Below, piece by piece: positions 35,165 to 46,600 of a stretch of DNA of 64,000 nucleotides. The translations under genes were made by a program, and so were the position numbers. The stretch covers positions 186,001-250,000 of the forward strand of contig NZ_JBOEFY010000040.1 of the NCBI RefSeq assembly GCF_050633145.1, given 5' to 3'. Positions within the stretch are counted from its first letter, which is position 1. The number at the start of each line of letters is the position of its first letter. The DNA comes from Kordia sp050633145 (lineage in GTDB: Bacteria; Bacteroidota; Bacteroidia; Flavobacteriales; Flavobacteriaceae). The notes beneath the pieces were generated by a model. The model did no database searches and was not told the origin of the DNA. It saw only the letters and a program-made list of their open reading frames with translations.

Positions 35165-35210
35165 CAAAGGTAATACCGTGCCGAATGTCTGTCACTACAC
35201 AAAAGGGTAG
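35165..35210 (-). promoter_or_regulatory. Predicted operator and -7 element of the ThiF-like gene
   Basis: The palindrome CTACAC-AAAA-GGGTAG (35195-35210) is followed on the minus strand, 22 bp downstream, by TACCTTTG (35165-35172), a perfect TAnnTTTG. The ATG is 17 nt further on. Geometry and sequence copy those of the acyltransferase promoter. Confidence 0.65.
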
Positions 35211-35879
35211 CTTTTGTATTTTACCTAGTAATATTAGCAAAAAAATGAATAGAATTAAATGTAAATTCTCATTATTTTACAAGAAATTAGTCTTTTTCAA
35301 AAAATCGAAAAAATAAAGTAGGAAAAAACTCATTTTTATAAATATAACATTCTTTATTTTACGATAAACAAAGGGATTGTTATATTATTACAACTCTTCG
35401 ACTAAGTAAAATTTTTGTAGGTTATTTTCTATTTTTAAGGCATTCTATTGACTAGAATGAGTCATTTTTATACCAAATAACACCATCATTTTTAGAAGGC
35501 ATATTTGTCTTAAAAGTTCGTGAATTTAAAATTATTTTTTACCTGAAAATATAAAATGAATGTATATTTTGAGTTTTTCTAAATAAATTTTGTTCCAAAA
35601 AAGCTATATACTCAATACTATTTTTTCTATTAAAAGTCTAAAAAAAATTCAATAAGGGAAACCGTAAAACTTCATGTATTAATTGTTTTAAATTTGAGAT
35701 AAAATAATCCTAATTAATTACGTTATAAGTGTACGATCATACACCCGAATGACTCAATAAATTTAACATTAAAAACATTTTCTTATATTTAGTTCAGATT
35801 CGTATTACATGAAGTCTAAAGTACAAGATATAAGCGAACTCTTAATCCAAAAATTTAAATTATAAAACCGCTGAATTTA
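35211..35879. other. Non-coding region between the ThiF-like gene and the vWA-like gene
   Basis: This 669-bp AT-rich stretch separates the regulatory cluster from the plus-strand operon. It contains a 7-bp inverted repeat CATTCTA-TTGAC-TAGAATG (35441-35459) and a promoter-like TATATTTA (35784-35791) without a good -33 partner. An 18-codon frame at 35809-35865 has nothing to support it. I see no RNA gene. Confidence 0.4.
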
Positions 35880-38279
35880 ATGTACAAATCTCTTAGAATA
35901 GTTGCTTTACTTTTAGTGTATTGCATGTCTACTTCTGTATGCAAAGCTCAAGATGTTGATTCGCTAGGAAATTTGTGGATTTTCACCTTAGATAAAAGCA
36001 GATCGATGACCGATAAAGGTTTGGGCTTTAAAGACTATGTTTTTAAGAAACTTTTAGATAAGAAACTCTATTCTGAAATAGATTTCACTAAAGATCAATT
36101 TATCTTTTATAATAGTGGTGTTGTATATATGCCTGGCAAATCATTTGTTCCTAGCAAAGTGCCAGCATATTTAAAAGGAGAAAATCGAAGAAGTGCCAAT
36201 TTCCGCGATCGCTTTATTAGAAAAGCTACTAAAAAATCAACTCCGTATACATTTGAAAACGCAGGTATTTTTGAACGACGTTTTAAAGCAATGTATGGCG
36301 TTTGGAATACTAAAAACTTTCCGTATGCAACTTCGTTTGTATCATTAATTCAACCGTTGACACTGGCTTCTTTTTTGGAAGATTATAAAGATTTGAATTT
36401 ACGCAATTACAATAAAATCATATTGTGCAGTATTACTGATGATGCCGATCAAACCGATCAATGGTTGCAAGATTATAAAACGATTCGAAAGTTTGTTCCC
36501 AACAAACAAAAAGAAATCGACAGTACATTAAGTGCGCTTATTTACAGTCCGTTTAATGTAAATAGTAAAGGTCGTGGTGCGTTTTCAGCGGTCTTTCCTC
36601 CTATTGAAAAAAATGGAAAACCAAAACTTTTTGCGTATGCATATACTACAAGACAAGGTTTGTTACAACCAGCACAAACTACTTCAGCCATTGAAATTAA
36701 TACGCCAGAAAGCGATGCTATCGAATTAAAGATAAATTCAGAAATAACTAAGAATCATTTGGTAAAGTTAGATTCTATTCTTGTAAATGATGAATTACTA
36801 CCACTTTCTTATCCTATCGTTCTAAAAAAAGATAGCATTCAAAAAATTCCTGTCGTGTTAAATAGTGTATTTGCCAACACAGTTTCACTTCGCGGAATTG
36901 GACAACAAATGTATAGGGATGATTTATTGGGTGAGCGCATTCATAAAATACGCATTCATGAAGAACATACTAATGTATATGCAGCCAACTCTCCACTAAA
37001 TCGAACAACACTCTATAAAATTGGAGCCATTCTATTAGGATTATTGGTATTATGGATTGCATATATCATTTACAAGTTACATCTACCAAAATGTATTATA
37101 ATTGGTCCATCGGGAGAAACCACAATTATTAAAAATGGTTTTAAACGTTCTGAAAAGAAGAAAAAAATCCAATACGCAGGATTCACCAAAGAACATGACA
37201 CTATTACAACTGTACAACTCAAAAATCATTTTATAACAAACCAACAGTTAGCAGTTGATACTTCATCCTCAAAAAAATGGGTTACAGTAATTTCTAAGAA
37301 GAACGTATTATTTATAAATGATGTAGAAGTACACGTGTTTAAAAAAGGTGATACCAAGAACATTCAAGGTGTAGAAACCGAATATCACACAGAAATTCGA
37401 AAAAGATATGGTAAAAACTATACGATATACTTTATTCCATATCCAACAGTTGATACTGTGTTAAATTTCACCATGAAAGAAGATGCTTCTCAAAATGAGT
37501 ACAATATTCTAGCTGCTGTGATTGAGCAAAATGTCCACAAAAGCTTAGAGACATTGCAAAATGAGCGAATGATTAGCGATTTATTTCTAAAAAATGATAT
37601 TCCAACTACAGCAGATTATATACTGTTGTGTAACAAAATTCAAACCGATGACACTAGTCTATTATATATAAATGTCATTCGTCCATACAGCTTAAAAACA
37701 TTTTTACCGATTCAGGTATTAAAGCACTATAAAATTAAATTGAATACAACTGATAATTTAGAAGAAATCATCAATCATGAATTGGCAGCCATAGAAAAAG
37801 AATTCAAACAGCAACAACATAAAAAAGTAAAACTGAAAGCGTATTATAGAAAAGAAAGCGATTCAAATCATTTAGTAGCGATTGAGTATCCGTTTTTCCC
37901 TGTAAATTTATCGCTTTGTTCTAAAGAAGATTACGCTACCAAAGTACAAGTAGCAATGTACAATTCAGTAACATATCACAAAGAAGCTGTAGAAAAAAAT
38001 ACATTGCGTATTAAAATGGAACGACCAAGCGATGCTACTATTGAACCCTATTCTATTCAATTACTTTGGCATCCGCACAGTGAAGTATATGACATGCATT
38101 TGACCGATAGAAAAGAATATGCGATCAATGGAGAAAATTACTTAGATATCGGAAATCCAGATACGATCACGCTTGACGTGACAAAAAATAATGACCAATA
38201 TATCATAAAATGTCAAGGACACACGTTGCAAACAAACGTCCAAGATTATTTTTATAAATCAATATATACAAATGAATAA
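35880..38279 (+). CDS. Secreted/membrane protein with vWA-like domain, first gene of an unknown five-gene operon
   Basis: This is a 799-residue protein. Residues 1-23 are a signal peptide (cleavage after CKA). A von Willebrand factor A-like domain follows, with the metal-ion site motif DKSRS (Asp38, Ser40, Ser42), an ATSFVS stretch and an acidic SITDDAD segment that can supply the later metal ligands. One transmembrane helix spans about 381-402 (GAILLGLLVLWIAYIIY), leaving a ~395-residue C-terminal part that should be cytoplasmic. That part is beta-rich at first and is not a family I recognise. The stop overlaps the start of the next gene by 8 nt, so translation is probably coupled. A periplasmic sensor joined through the membrane to the ATPase encoded next is a plausible role, by inference only. 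Confidence 0.75.
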   Translation: MYKSLRIVALLLVYCMSTSVCKAQDVDSLGNLWIFTLDKSRSMTDKGLGFKDYVFKKLLDKKLYSEIDFTKDQFIFYNSGVVYMPGKSFVPSKVPAYLKGENRRSANFRDRFIRKATKKSTPYTFENAGIFERRFKAMYGVWNTKNFPYATSFVSLIQPLTLASFLEDYKDLNLRNYNKIILCSITDDADQTDQWLQDYKTIRKFVPNKQKEIDSTLSALIYSPFNVNSKGRGAFSAVFPPIEKNGKPKLFAYAYTTRQGLLQPAQTTSAIEINTPESDAIELKINSEITKNHLVKLDSILVNDELLPLSYPIVLKKDSIQKIPVVLNSVFANTVSLRGIGQQMYRDDLLGERIHKIRIHEEHTNVYAANSPLNRTTLYKIGAILLGLLVLWIAYIIYKLHLPKCIIIGPSGETTIIKNGFKRSEKKKKIQYAGFTKEHDTITTVQLKNHFITNQQLAVDTSSSKKWVTVISKKNVLFINDVEVHVFKKGDTKNIQGVETEYHTEIRKRYGKNYTIYFIPYPTVDTVLNFTMKEDASQNEYNILAAVIEQNVHKSLETLQNERMISDLFLKNDIPTTADYILLCNKIQTDDTSLLYINVIRPYSLKTFLPIQVLKHYKIKLNTTDNLEEIINHELAAIEKEFKQQQHKKVKLKAYYRKESDSNHLVAIEYPFFPVNLSLCSKEDYATKVQVAMYNSVTYHKEAVEKNTLRIKMERPSDATIEPYSIQLLWHPHSEVYDMHLTDRKEYAINGENYLDIGNPDTITLDVTKNNDQYIIKCQGHTLQTNVQDYFYKSIYTNE

Positions 38280-40914
38280 TAGATTTTTGCCTATTAAAGT
38301 CGCCAACAAAGAATTATCGATCAATTTAAGTATTGATCCGAAGTCTTGGTATGATCCAGCGTTTGTAGTGGTAAATAGCAATAATAAATTGCTGCTTTCC
38401 ATTCCTGAAAAAACGTCTATTATTCCAGAAACAAATCGTAAAACCTCCTTAAACCCTAGCGTTTTAAATGAACAACTGTTAGACGTTGATGGAGTTCCTG
38501 TGTGGGAAGTTACTATTGGTTTGGGAGATTATGCCGAAGATGCACAAGGAGAAATAGGTACGTATTTTACTGGAGAAACGAATAATGCTCGAAAACAAGG
38601 TTTAAAGCTCAACTTTACAGGAAATAGCATTCGAACTTTATCCGATTGGGGCGCAATTCATGTACATTTTACATATAAAGAAAAAGACGAAGAAATGCGT
38701 TTTGGTTCTTGCTATTTAATTGTAAGCAAAGAAGAAAACAAATTTGGTAGTTTAAATATTGATTTAGGATCAGAAGCTACACAAATGGCGTATTTACCTA
38801 TTGAAAAACATTCGCCAGGTATTAGCCCAGTGGCAACAAATATTTCTATCATTAATGAAATCAAAAAAGGATACGCAGCACTTAACGTAGGTGATCATAA
38901 AACCGATTATATTCAACGTGACAAAACGGATGAAGATTTATACAAAACAGGGAAAATCATTTATAAAAAACAAGGAGCTTTATCTCCAAGTTATGACGAT
39001 CCTTCATGTGTAATGGCTTTATTGTCCGATCGTACATTTCTCGATCCTACGCGTATTGCCAACTATAACCAAGCCAACAATGCAATGCTTTGGAATTGGA
39101 AAACGCACGAACGCGAATACACAGGAACTGCAAACGTATTGAACGAAAAGGAAACCTATCTTGAAAAAATTCAGGACAACTTAACAATGATTGGCAACTT
39201 GAAACTCGCGTACTTAGATCCTTCTGCTGGTATCAATATTGAGTTGGATGGCAAAGGAATGACAGGCGGAACCAAAAGTGAAGACAATCTGGTAGAACTC
39301 ATCTCGTATATCTATCAAATTTTGATCGGAATTGGAACACGCGAAATGAAGAAAGGAAAAAATGCCTTGTTTATGCGTTTATTATTATTAATGCCAAATG
39401 TGTACGATCAAGATCGTGTGAATACTATTTTAAGGAGTCTGAATGAAAAATTCAATAAAAAATTCATAGAACAATATTTCACAAAACGCGGCAAAATAGA
39501 AATGGTAAAAACACCAATTGTCATCGAAGCTTTTGCTATTTCGGAAAGTGATGCTTCTTTAATTGGGTATTTGCGAAACAACTCATTACGAGTCGATAAA
39601 AAACGAGAAGACATTACTATCAACGATCGTTTTTTAATCATTGATGCCGGAAGAGGAACAATCGATTATTCAATTTTAGAATTTCAAGGAAGTGAATCCT
39701 ATAGTTGTATAGATCGTGGTGGAATGGCTGGCGCAGGACAATATTTGACGAATATCTTCTTAAAAGCTGTCGGAAGTTTATTTACCGAAAAATATGGAAG
39801 TCCCGAAAAATATAGTGCATTCATTCAACGTGTAGATATGGTGCAAGCACTTGCCTTGGAAGAATTCTACGAGCGTTTAAAAATGAACTATTCCATAGAA
39901 TATCATAAAAATATTGAAGAAGAACCTTTCTTTCAGCAGTTTTTACAACATATTGACAATGCTGATGATCGCCTCGCTATTGAAGTACTCCAAAAGAGTT
40001 TTGATCAGTTGGACAAAGACAATGCATGGGTTTTCACCTTAGACAGACCAAAGGATTTTATTGAAGCACAATCGCTGCATTTGGTAGAAGCACTCGTTGA
40101 AAATTTGGTGGAAGGAAATCAAGGTGCACTTATAACTGACATTAAATATATTGTACTAAGTGGTCGTGGAATGAAATTCGATTTATTCCGATCGCAACTG
40201 CAAACAACATTAGAAAAGCGCATCAAATACACACCAATAAAAAACTGGTTAGGAAAAGTGAAAGACTACAAATCTGTGATTTTTCCTGATTTTATGAGTT
40301 CGAAAGATTTAAAGAAAAAAGCCGTAAACCTAAAGCGTATTACCAACTTCTCCGTGAACTCAAACAGTAATTTATTGATTACGTTTGACAATGAATCGGA
40401 AAACAATTCGTTATTTTCTGGTGTAGACATCGATAAAGATCAGTTAAAACGATTCAATTATCACTATTCAGCAGACAGAAGTCAAAACAAAGATCATTCT
40501 GACGATGAAATTACGAGTATTTACTATTTAGGAATGCAATCGGATTTTGCCTTTTTATTACAAAGTGATGCAAATGCGTTTTATCCTGCACAAGCAGATA
40601 GATACAACGATTATAGAAACTTTTTAAATGATACACTCTTTGGACCAGGGAAATCTATGACTTCTGATCCAGAAATGTACAACCGATTTATCAAAGAAAT
40701 CTCATACTTAGGAATCAACAAAACTGTACAGAAATCGAAACAGACAAATGTCGAATTTGAAATTCCTAAGAAAAAAGAATCAGAAACAATCATTTTGCCC
40801 GAAACTCAACAAAGAAAAGAAGAAGACAGTACTGAAAACTTCTTACTGACAACAAAAAAAGAAATAAAAGATAGCAACAATAAGAAAAGTTCTGGCGATC
40901 TTTTAGACGATTAA
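38272..40914 (+). CDS. Hsp70/actin-fold ATPase-like protein (possibly SrfB-like)
   Basis: This is an 880-residue protein with the nucleotide-binding motifs of the actin/Hsp70/FtsA fold, in order: phosphate-1 IDLGSEAT (about 163-170), phosphate-2 IIDAGRGTID (about 456-465) and an adenosine-like LSGRGM (about 629-634). There is no signal peptide, so it should be cytoplasmic. The C-terminal ~60 residues are Lys/Glu-rich and disordered. Length and motif spacing remind me of the SrfB virulence-factor family, but I cannot confirm membership. It overlaps the vWA-like gene by 8 nt and lies 18 nt before the coiled-coil gene, so it is likely part of one complex. Confidence 0.7.
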   Translation: MNNRFLPIKVANKELSINLSIDPKSWYDPAFVVVNSNNKLLLSIPEKTSIIPETNRKTSLNPSVLNEQLLDVDGVPVWEVTIGLGDYAEDAQGEIGTYFTGETNNARKQGLKLNFTGNSIRTLSDWGAIHVHFTYKEKDEEMRFGSCYLIVSKEENKFGSLNIDLGSEATQMAYLPIEKHSPGISPVATNISIINEIKKGYAALNVGDHKTDYIQRDKTDEDLYKTGKIIYKKQGALSPSYDDPSCVMALLSDRTFLDPTRIANYNQANNAMLWNWKTHEREYTGTANVLNEKETYLEKIQDNLTMIGNLKLAYLDPSAGINIELDGKGMTGGTKSEDNLVELISYIYQILIGIGTREMKKGKNALFMRLLLLMPNVYDQDRVNTILRSLNEKFNKKFIEQYFTKRGKIEMVKTPIVIEAFAISESDASLIGYLRNNSLRVDKKREDITINDRFLIIDAGRGTIDYSILEFQGSESYSCIDRGGMAGAGQYLTNIFLKAVGSLFTEKYGSPEKYSAFIQRVDMVQALALEEFYERLKMNYSIEYHKNIEEEPFFQQFLQHIDNADDRLAIEVLQKSFDQLDKDNAWVFTLDRPKDFIEAQSLHLVEALVENLVEGNQGALITDIKYIVLSGRGMKFDLFRSQLQTTLEKRIKYTPIKNWLGKVKDYKSVIFPDFMSSKDLKKKAVNLKRITNFSVNSNSNLLITFDNESENNSLFSGVDIDKDQLKRFNYHYSADRSQNKDHSDDEITSIYYLGMQSDFAFLLQSDANAFYPAQADRYNDYRNFLNDTLFGPGKSMTSDPEMYNRFIKEISYLGINKTVQKSKQTNVEFEIPKKKESETIILPETQQRKEEDSTENFLLTTKKEIKDSNNKKSSGDLLDD

Positions 40915-40932
40915 ATTAATAAGCATACACCG

Positions 40933-43632
40933 ATGATGAATAAAAAAACGCTAAATACCATACTTTACGCAGTAGTTTTACTCCTTTTTATCCTGTTGTT
41001 TATTTTTACAGGATCGTCAAAAAGTATAAGTAAACAGCTGAATTCCGCTTCTGCAGAACAAAGCATATCTAACGCTGAAGCTATTGAGAAGCTCCAATTA
41101 AAACCATACAACGAACTTCAAAACGAAGTTGCAGGTTTACAAGCAAAAGCAAACGATTCTACCAATGTGCTCTACTTTAAAAAAAGTGGAAAAACGGTAA
41201 CTGTACAACTAATTGATAATAGTGGAACTGCTACACAACCTATTGTACTAACATTAAATGCTACCGATGCATATAACTTTAACTTCTCTGAATATAGCAA
41301 CGGTAATTTTGCCATGCTTACAAACTCAAACATTGGAAATGTAGCATTAACAGCAAATTCCAAATGGACAGAAAGTAAATATGCTTCTGCAAACTTTCCA
41401 AAATTACTTGGTTGGAATGCCGCTTTCGCTGAAAAGTTTAAAACGCTTCGTAAACAAAAAGTAACTCAAAACAATGCAGAAGTAAATGCAAACAATACAA
41501 AATCTATTCATTTCTTTCTTTGGAGTACGATTGAATACATGAAATCTGAAAGCAAAGACAAATTTCATTACACAATAGCAAAAGACAACGAAAAATATAC
41601 TGTTACTTCTGAATTCTTTGAATTTGATCATAAAGAGCCAAAAGTCAATCACAAAAATGACTCTATACAACAAATAAAAGACTACAAGGATAAATTCAAA
41701 AATGCAACTTTAAAAAGCTTTGTGTTTACAAAAAATGGTGCTGAACTTACATTGGTTGCAAACGATGAAACCATTTCAATTCCAATTCGTTCAGGCGATG
41801 CCACAAGCATTACTACTATTGGAAAAGTAGATCCGACAGTTGAAGAAACTACAAAAAAAGTCTTAGCGCCTATATTAACGAATTTGAAAAAAACGAATGC
41901 TTCCTTTAAAGATTGGAACCAAAATCAATACAAAAAAGAATCATTTTCTCAAGCGCTCGATTTACCTATTAGTACTTCCAGATGGAAACAATTTATAGCA
42001 GTAAACAAAGCGGAAGATTTGTTTGACTTCTTTATGGAAACCATTGCTTTTCAGCTAGATGAAACCAATAACAACACTGTAACGCTTGAAGCCAATACCA
42101 TTTCGCATGAAACTACTAGTACACTTTCTACTGTTGGAAATTCGCTACTCACACGTTTATTGCTCGGATTAGGAGTCTTGACTTCGTTGTTTTTATTGGT
42201 GAAAGAAAATGTATTCAACAAAACTAAAGTTGAAACTGAAAGCGAAGTTGAAGCCGAGACTGAAGATAGAACGATTGGAAATGTACAAGAACGTGAGGTA
42301 GTTACAGAAACTCCGAAACCTACAAAAACAGACGCAGAAATCATTCAACAGAAACTAAACGGCATCAACTCATTGCATGAAGTTTCTAAACTTCCGTGGA
42401 AATCTGGTGTAGATAAGGAATTGAGATTTTTAATCGAACATCAAGAAACTTCTAAAAAGATAATTTCCGCAAAGGACAAAGATGAAACTGCTTTTCTTAA
42501 GACATTAAAAGAAGTATATCCTTCACAAATAGAAAAATTAGCTTCACAAAAAGAGAATGCTGAATTGTGGAATGCATTTACTTCAATAAAAGATAAAGGT
42601 GAGCTCAAAAGTTTCTTAAAAAAGAAAAAAGAAGTCATTAAAGGATTGCCAAATCTATTAGAAATTGGTTTTAAATATGAATCTATTGACAATGCTAAAA
42701 CATTTGCAGAAGCATTGAAAATACTGGAACAAGACAAGAAATTCAAAAAAGATGTAGAAGTATTATTGAAACTGAAAGAAAAATATCCGAACGATTCAAT
42801 TGATACAATTATTACTGCTACGTTGAGTAGTAATTCGAGTTTACGAAACGGTGCCGACAAAGCGAATTCTATTAGTGAGTTGCTGCAACACCTAAATACT
42901 TGGTATAAATCCTTTAGTAATAGAGATTCTAAATGGAAACCTGTCATTGACGATATTTCTAAAAAACAACAAGCAGTTCAAACAGAAAGTAACACGCCTG
43001 ATAAATTACATAAGATTGAAGAAGCATACAATTTGGTTTTCAACGGAAAAGAAAAGAACACCGAAAAATTGTTATCGCTACTAAAAGAAACAAAACAAAA
43101 ACTGCAACAAGACAGTTTACAACAAGTTGAAGCTGTAAAAAAAGTTTCCGCAGACAAAATTCAAATGGCAGAAAAAACCGCTTCCGATCAAATTGCAACT
43201 ATCAAATCGCAAGCAAAACAAGCCTATGAAGCGTTGGAAGTTTCTAAGAAAGCGACTGACAATAACAATAAATTAGCCGAAAAGTACTTTGCAAACTTGT
43301 ACGATCCGCATATCAAAGAATTCCAAAACAAAGCACGCGATTTTGACAATGCAGAATTAACGAAACGTTTAGCTTTTATTGCGTTTAACGCGATGGATTT
43401 GGCAAAATTTGTCAATGATAATTGGAGTGCAGACAACAAAACAGAAGGTAATATTCGACGAATTTTAAAGAGAGAATCGCTTACAGAAGTTCCAAAAGAA
43501 AACTTTGATCCAAATACGGCAACGAGTTATATAAACACCATTGTGGCGTTTCTCCACAAAAACGGCGTCAACGAAATTGAACATTTGATTGACGGAATTG
43601 ACATCAACGAAGAATTGAAAGGTTTACACTAA
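40933..43632 (+). CDS. Two-TM membrane protein with long coiled-coil cytoplasmic part
   Basis: I do not recognise this 899-residue protein. A signal anchor lies at about 9-26 (ILYAVVLLLFILLFIFTG), followed by a ~375-residue region likely in the periplasm. A second TM helix (about 408-425, LLTRLLLGLGVLTSLFLLV) precedes a ~470-residue C-terminal part rich in Lys and Glu, strongly helical, with a coiled coil at about 710-800. The start could be either of the two adjacent ATGs (40933 or 40936). It is the third gene of the operon, 14 nt before the polytopic PBP-like gene. It could be the structural link between the cytoplasmic ATPase and the envelope partner; that role is inferred from topology and order. 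Confidence 0.7.
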   Translation: MMNKKTLNTILYAVVLLLFILLFIFTGSSKSISKQLNSASAEQSISNAEAIEKLQLKPYNELQNEVAGLQAKANDSTNVLYFKKSGKTVTVQLIDNSGTATQPIVLTLNATDAYNFNFSEYSNGNFAMLTNSNIGNVALTANSKWTESKYASANFPKLLGWNAAFAEKFKTLRKQKVTQNNAEVNANNTKSIHFFLWSTIEYMKSESKDKFHYTIAKDNEKYTVTSEFFEFDHKEPKVNHKNDSIQQIKDYKDKFKNATLKSFVFTKNGAELTLVANDETISIPIRSGDATSITTIGKVDPTVEETTKKVLAPILTNLKKTNASFKDWNQNQYKKESFSQALDLPISTSRWKQFIAVNKAEDLFDFFMETIAFQLDETNNNTVTLEANTISHETTSTLSTVGNSLLTRLLLGLGVLTSLFLLVKENVFNKTKVETESEVEAETEDRTIGNVQEREVVTETPKPTKTDAEIIQQKLNGINSLHEVSKLPWKSGVDKELRFLIEHQETSKKIISAKDKDETAFLKTLKEVYPSQIEKLASQKENAELWNAFTSIKDKGELKSFLKKKKEVIKGLPNLLEIGFKYESIDNAKTFAEALKILEQDKKFKKDVEVLLKLKEKYPNDSIDTIITATLSSNSSLRNGADKANSISELLQHLNTWYKSFSNRDSKWKPVIDDISKKQQAVQTESNTPDKLHKIEEAYNLVFNGKEKNTEKLLSLLKETKQKLQQDSLQQVEAVKKVSADKIQMAEKTASDQIATIKSQAKQAYEALEVSKKATDNNNKLAEKYFANLYDPHIKEFQNKARDFDNAELTKRLAFIAFNAMDLAKFVNDNWSADNKTEGNIRRILKRESLTEVPKENFDPNTATSYINTIVAFLHKNGVNEIEHLIDGIDINEELKGLH

Positions 43633-43646
43633 AAAAAGGAAATCCC

Positions 43647-46600
43647 ATGCTCAGTTTTTATTTACTTTTCAGTATTGTATGCTTGCTTGCAGTCTTGCTA
43701 TTTTCGTCGTCACAAAACAACGGAAAAAAGATCATGCTGTTTTCGCTTACAGCATTATTAATAGTAAGCGTGTGGGTTTTGGCGCGTTATATTCGATCGA
43801 GCGATACAGAGTTCTATAAAAATGTAGAAACACATGCTATAGAACATTTAGGCTACGATTTTTCCAATACACACGAGTTAAATTTGATGAATGCAGACAA
43901 ACCTGCAAACGCCTTATTTGATGAAGAACAAGGGAAATTTACCATCAAAGTAGATTCAACAAATACAGAAACACCTTTTGAACTCACCTATGAAGATTTA
44001 GGAAAACCGTTGTTGGTTTCTATAAATGATGCAGGAACAAACTATAAAATCGCGAATGAATCACTTCCTGTTTGGAATCCACAACAAGATTTAGACATTC
44101 CGTTTTCTAGCAATCGAAAATTATCTTGTTCTTATTATTTAAACGACAAAAAAGAGCATTTTTTCATTTTTAAATTTAATGAAAACATCAAAAATGGAGA
44201 ACAAGTAATCGATACAATCAAACGCAGCAAACTTACTATTGGCTATCCGATATTGGATATGGTAGAAGCTAGTTTTGACATTGAATTGACCGAATCGGAA
44301 ATTGAAACTTTAGAGGAAACTTATATTGTACGACATACCATTTACAGCAATCCTAGCGGAAAAACGGCTGCACCTTTACACTTGTACACAGGGAAATTGT
44401 TAGAGAAGGTAAAAAACGTACGTTTAAATTCGCAAACGCTACAACCACTTCCGAAACAGCAAAAAATTATACTGAAAGACAAAAGCTATTTCTACATCGG
44501 AATTGGTCAAAATAAAAGTAAAAAGTTACAAGTACACTACCAACCAAATCGTTCGCGACTCAATCATAAATCGCCTGTTCGTTATCCGTTATACTTCAAT
44601 GATTCTATCGCTACGGCAGAATTGCTCATTTCCACTTCTGTAGATGATATCATAAAAAGTTCGCGCGAATACAGCGGAGTCATCAATTTTGAAGGAAGAA
44701 GCACCTTCAACAATCGATATCACATCAACGCGTCTTTAAAATATGCCATTGAAGATGGACAAACACAATTAAACGCGATTAAAATTGATAACAATTCGGG
44801 CGATCTCAAACTAGAAGAAATTCAAGAAAACCAACCGTTTGTACTCAAAACAAACACCAAAGCGGTTGATTATATCGTGCAAGTCAAAAACTACAATAAC
44901 AACACCTTGACAAGCTGGTATTGGATTCCGTTTTTCATCTTGTGTATTGCGGCGCTATTCTTTTACTTTCTAATTCACAAATGGAGAAAAAGCATTGGCT
45001 TTTCAGGGAAAAGTGATGCTTCTGAAAGTAAATTACTCAATGCGCTCAAAATTGAATACACTATCTATTGGGTCATTACGGTTTTCTTAACCGTTCGTAT
45101 TTATTTATTGTGGCGAATGTACGCGTTTCCGCCATTGGAAGACATTACCTTCTTTGAATTTCAAGAACTTCAAAACATGGCTTCTTTTACATGGAGCATC
45201 ATTGCATTGATTGGATTCTTAGTATTCCGATTCGCGTATTTCTATATAAAAACACAAGAAATTCCAATTCCTTTTACGCATTTGCTAGAAGCATTTGTAG
45301 ATAAAATCAACCTAAAATCGTTATACGTTAAAATTGGAATCCTTTTCGGAATTTGGATTGCAGTTTTCACCTTTTTATTTATAGCAAAAGTTGCCATCGG
45401 TTTTGTATTCATCTTGGCTTCCATCCTACTGCCGTTATTTACATTTATATATATTGACAGTAAAATTCCTGAAGATCCGAACGATTCTATTTGGACAATG
45501 TTTGGAAAACGTTTGATTAATTTCGGAATTTATGTTGGAATCTACTTGGCCTTTGATGCAGGGTTTTGTTTGATTGCACTTGCCATTGGTTCTTTTTACT
45601 TTTTGATAAAAAACACGTATTTCTTATTGAAACAGAAACCGTGGCGACGTAAAAAATATGCGATTCTCACAGGGTTTTATTTGTTCGTATTTTTCTGTGT
45701 ATTCTTTGCACATTACATCATTCCGCAAATTCCAGGTTTAAAAAATGCAAGTAATGGGCGAATTGCCGCCAGAGGAAAAATTATTTACACAACACCTGGA
45801 GAAATGCTGTTGGATGCAGATTTTAATTCGACCAAAGCAAGACGTATTTTGTGGGCTTCTGAAAGTCATTGGTTTGCCAACAACCATTTGTATGAACGTG
45901 TAAAAAACAAAGCTGGGTATCATTTTCCAAATATTCGTACGCAGTACAATTCTAGAGGTGTGAGTCTTACGGTGCAAACACGAGAATTTGTCGTTTTACG
46001 TTATTTAATTTTTGAACATAATATTTGGTTGCCAATCTTATTAATCGCACATTTTTTAGCTCTATTACTCGTTGTAGGCTATTATTATTATCCGAAAAAG
46101 CACGCAGATCCAATTGACTACTTTAAAACCTTAGGCGCAGTTTCACTGTTTCTAATTTTAAGCATCATCATGTATTTGGTGTGTATCAATAGTGTCATTT
46201 TTATTGGGCAAGATTTTCCATTCTTAACCTTAACAGGAAAAGCAGCCATTGTAATTCCGTTTGTGTTAATTGGATATTTGATCTTTCATCTGAATTATAA
46301 AAACATTGAAAACGTACAACAAAAAGCACCTGCAAACATTCGAATTCCTGCTTTTGTCTTAACAACTGTACTTACGTTTATCATTGGTGGAAAAGTTTGG
46401 AGTGCAGTGAGCGCCATGGACGACCCGAATATGATTACGCATGAAGCAACACAGCCTGTTGAGCGATTGAAAGGCTTTGTAGATATTATGAATTCGGATT
46501 TTAAAACCATTCAAAAAGAATACAAACGTTCCAAGCGATTGGGAAGTTTAAATTACAAGCATATTCCTGAAATTTTAGATACTTACTTGGGCGATACTGA

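Noticed and set aside
35148..35240. Longer start for the ThiF-like gene at 35240
   Set aside because: The extra 31 residues do not look like the family and would cover the palindrome and the -7 element. MSDRYSRNR at 35147 is the likely start.
35809..35865. Eighteen-codon frame before the vWA-like gene
   Set aside because: No motif, no conservation evidence, and chance short frames are common in this AT-rich region.
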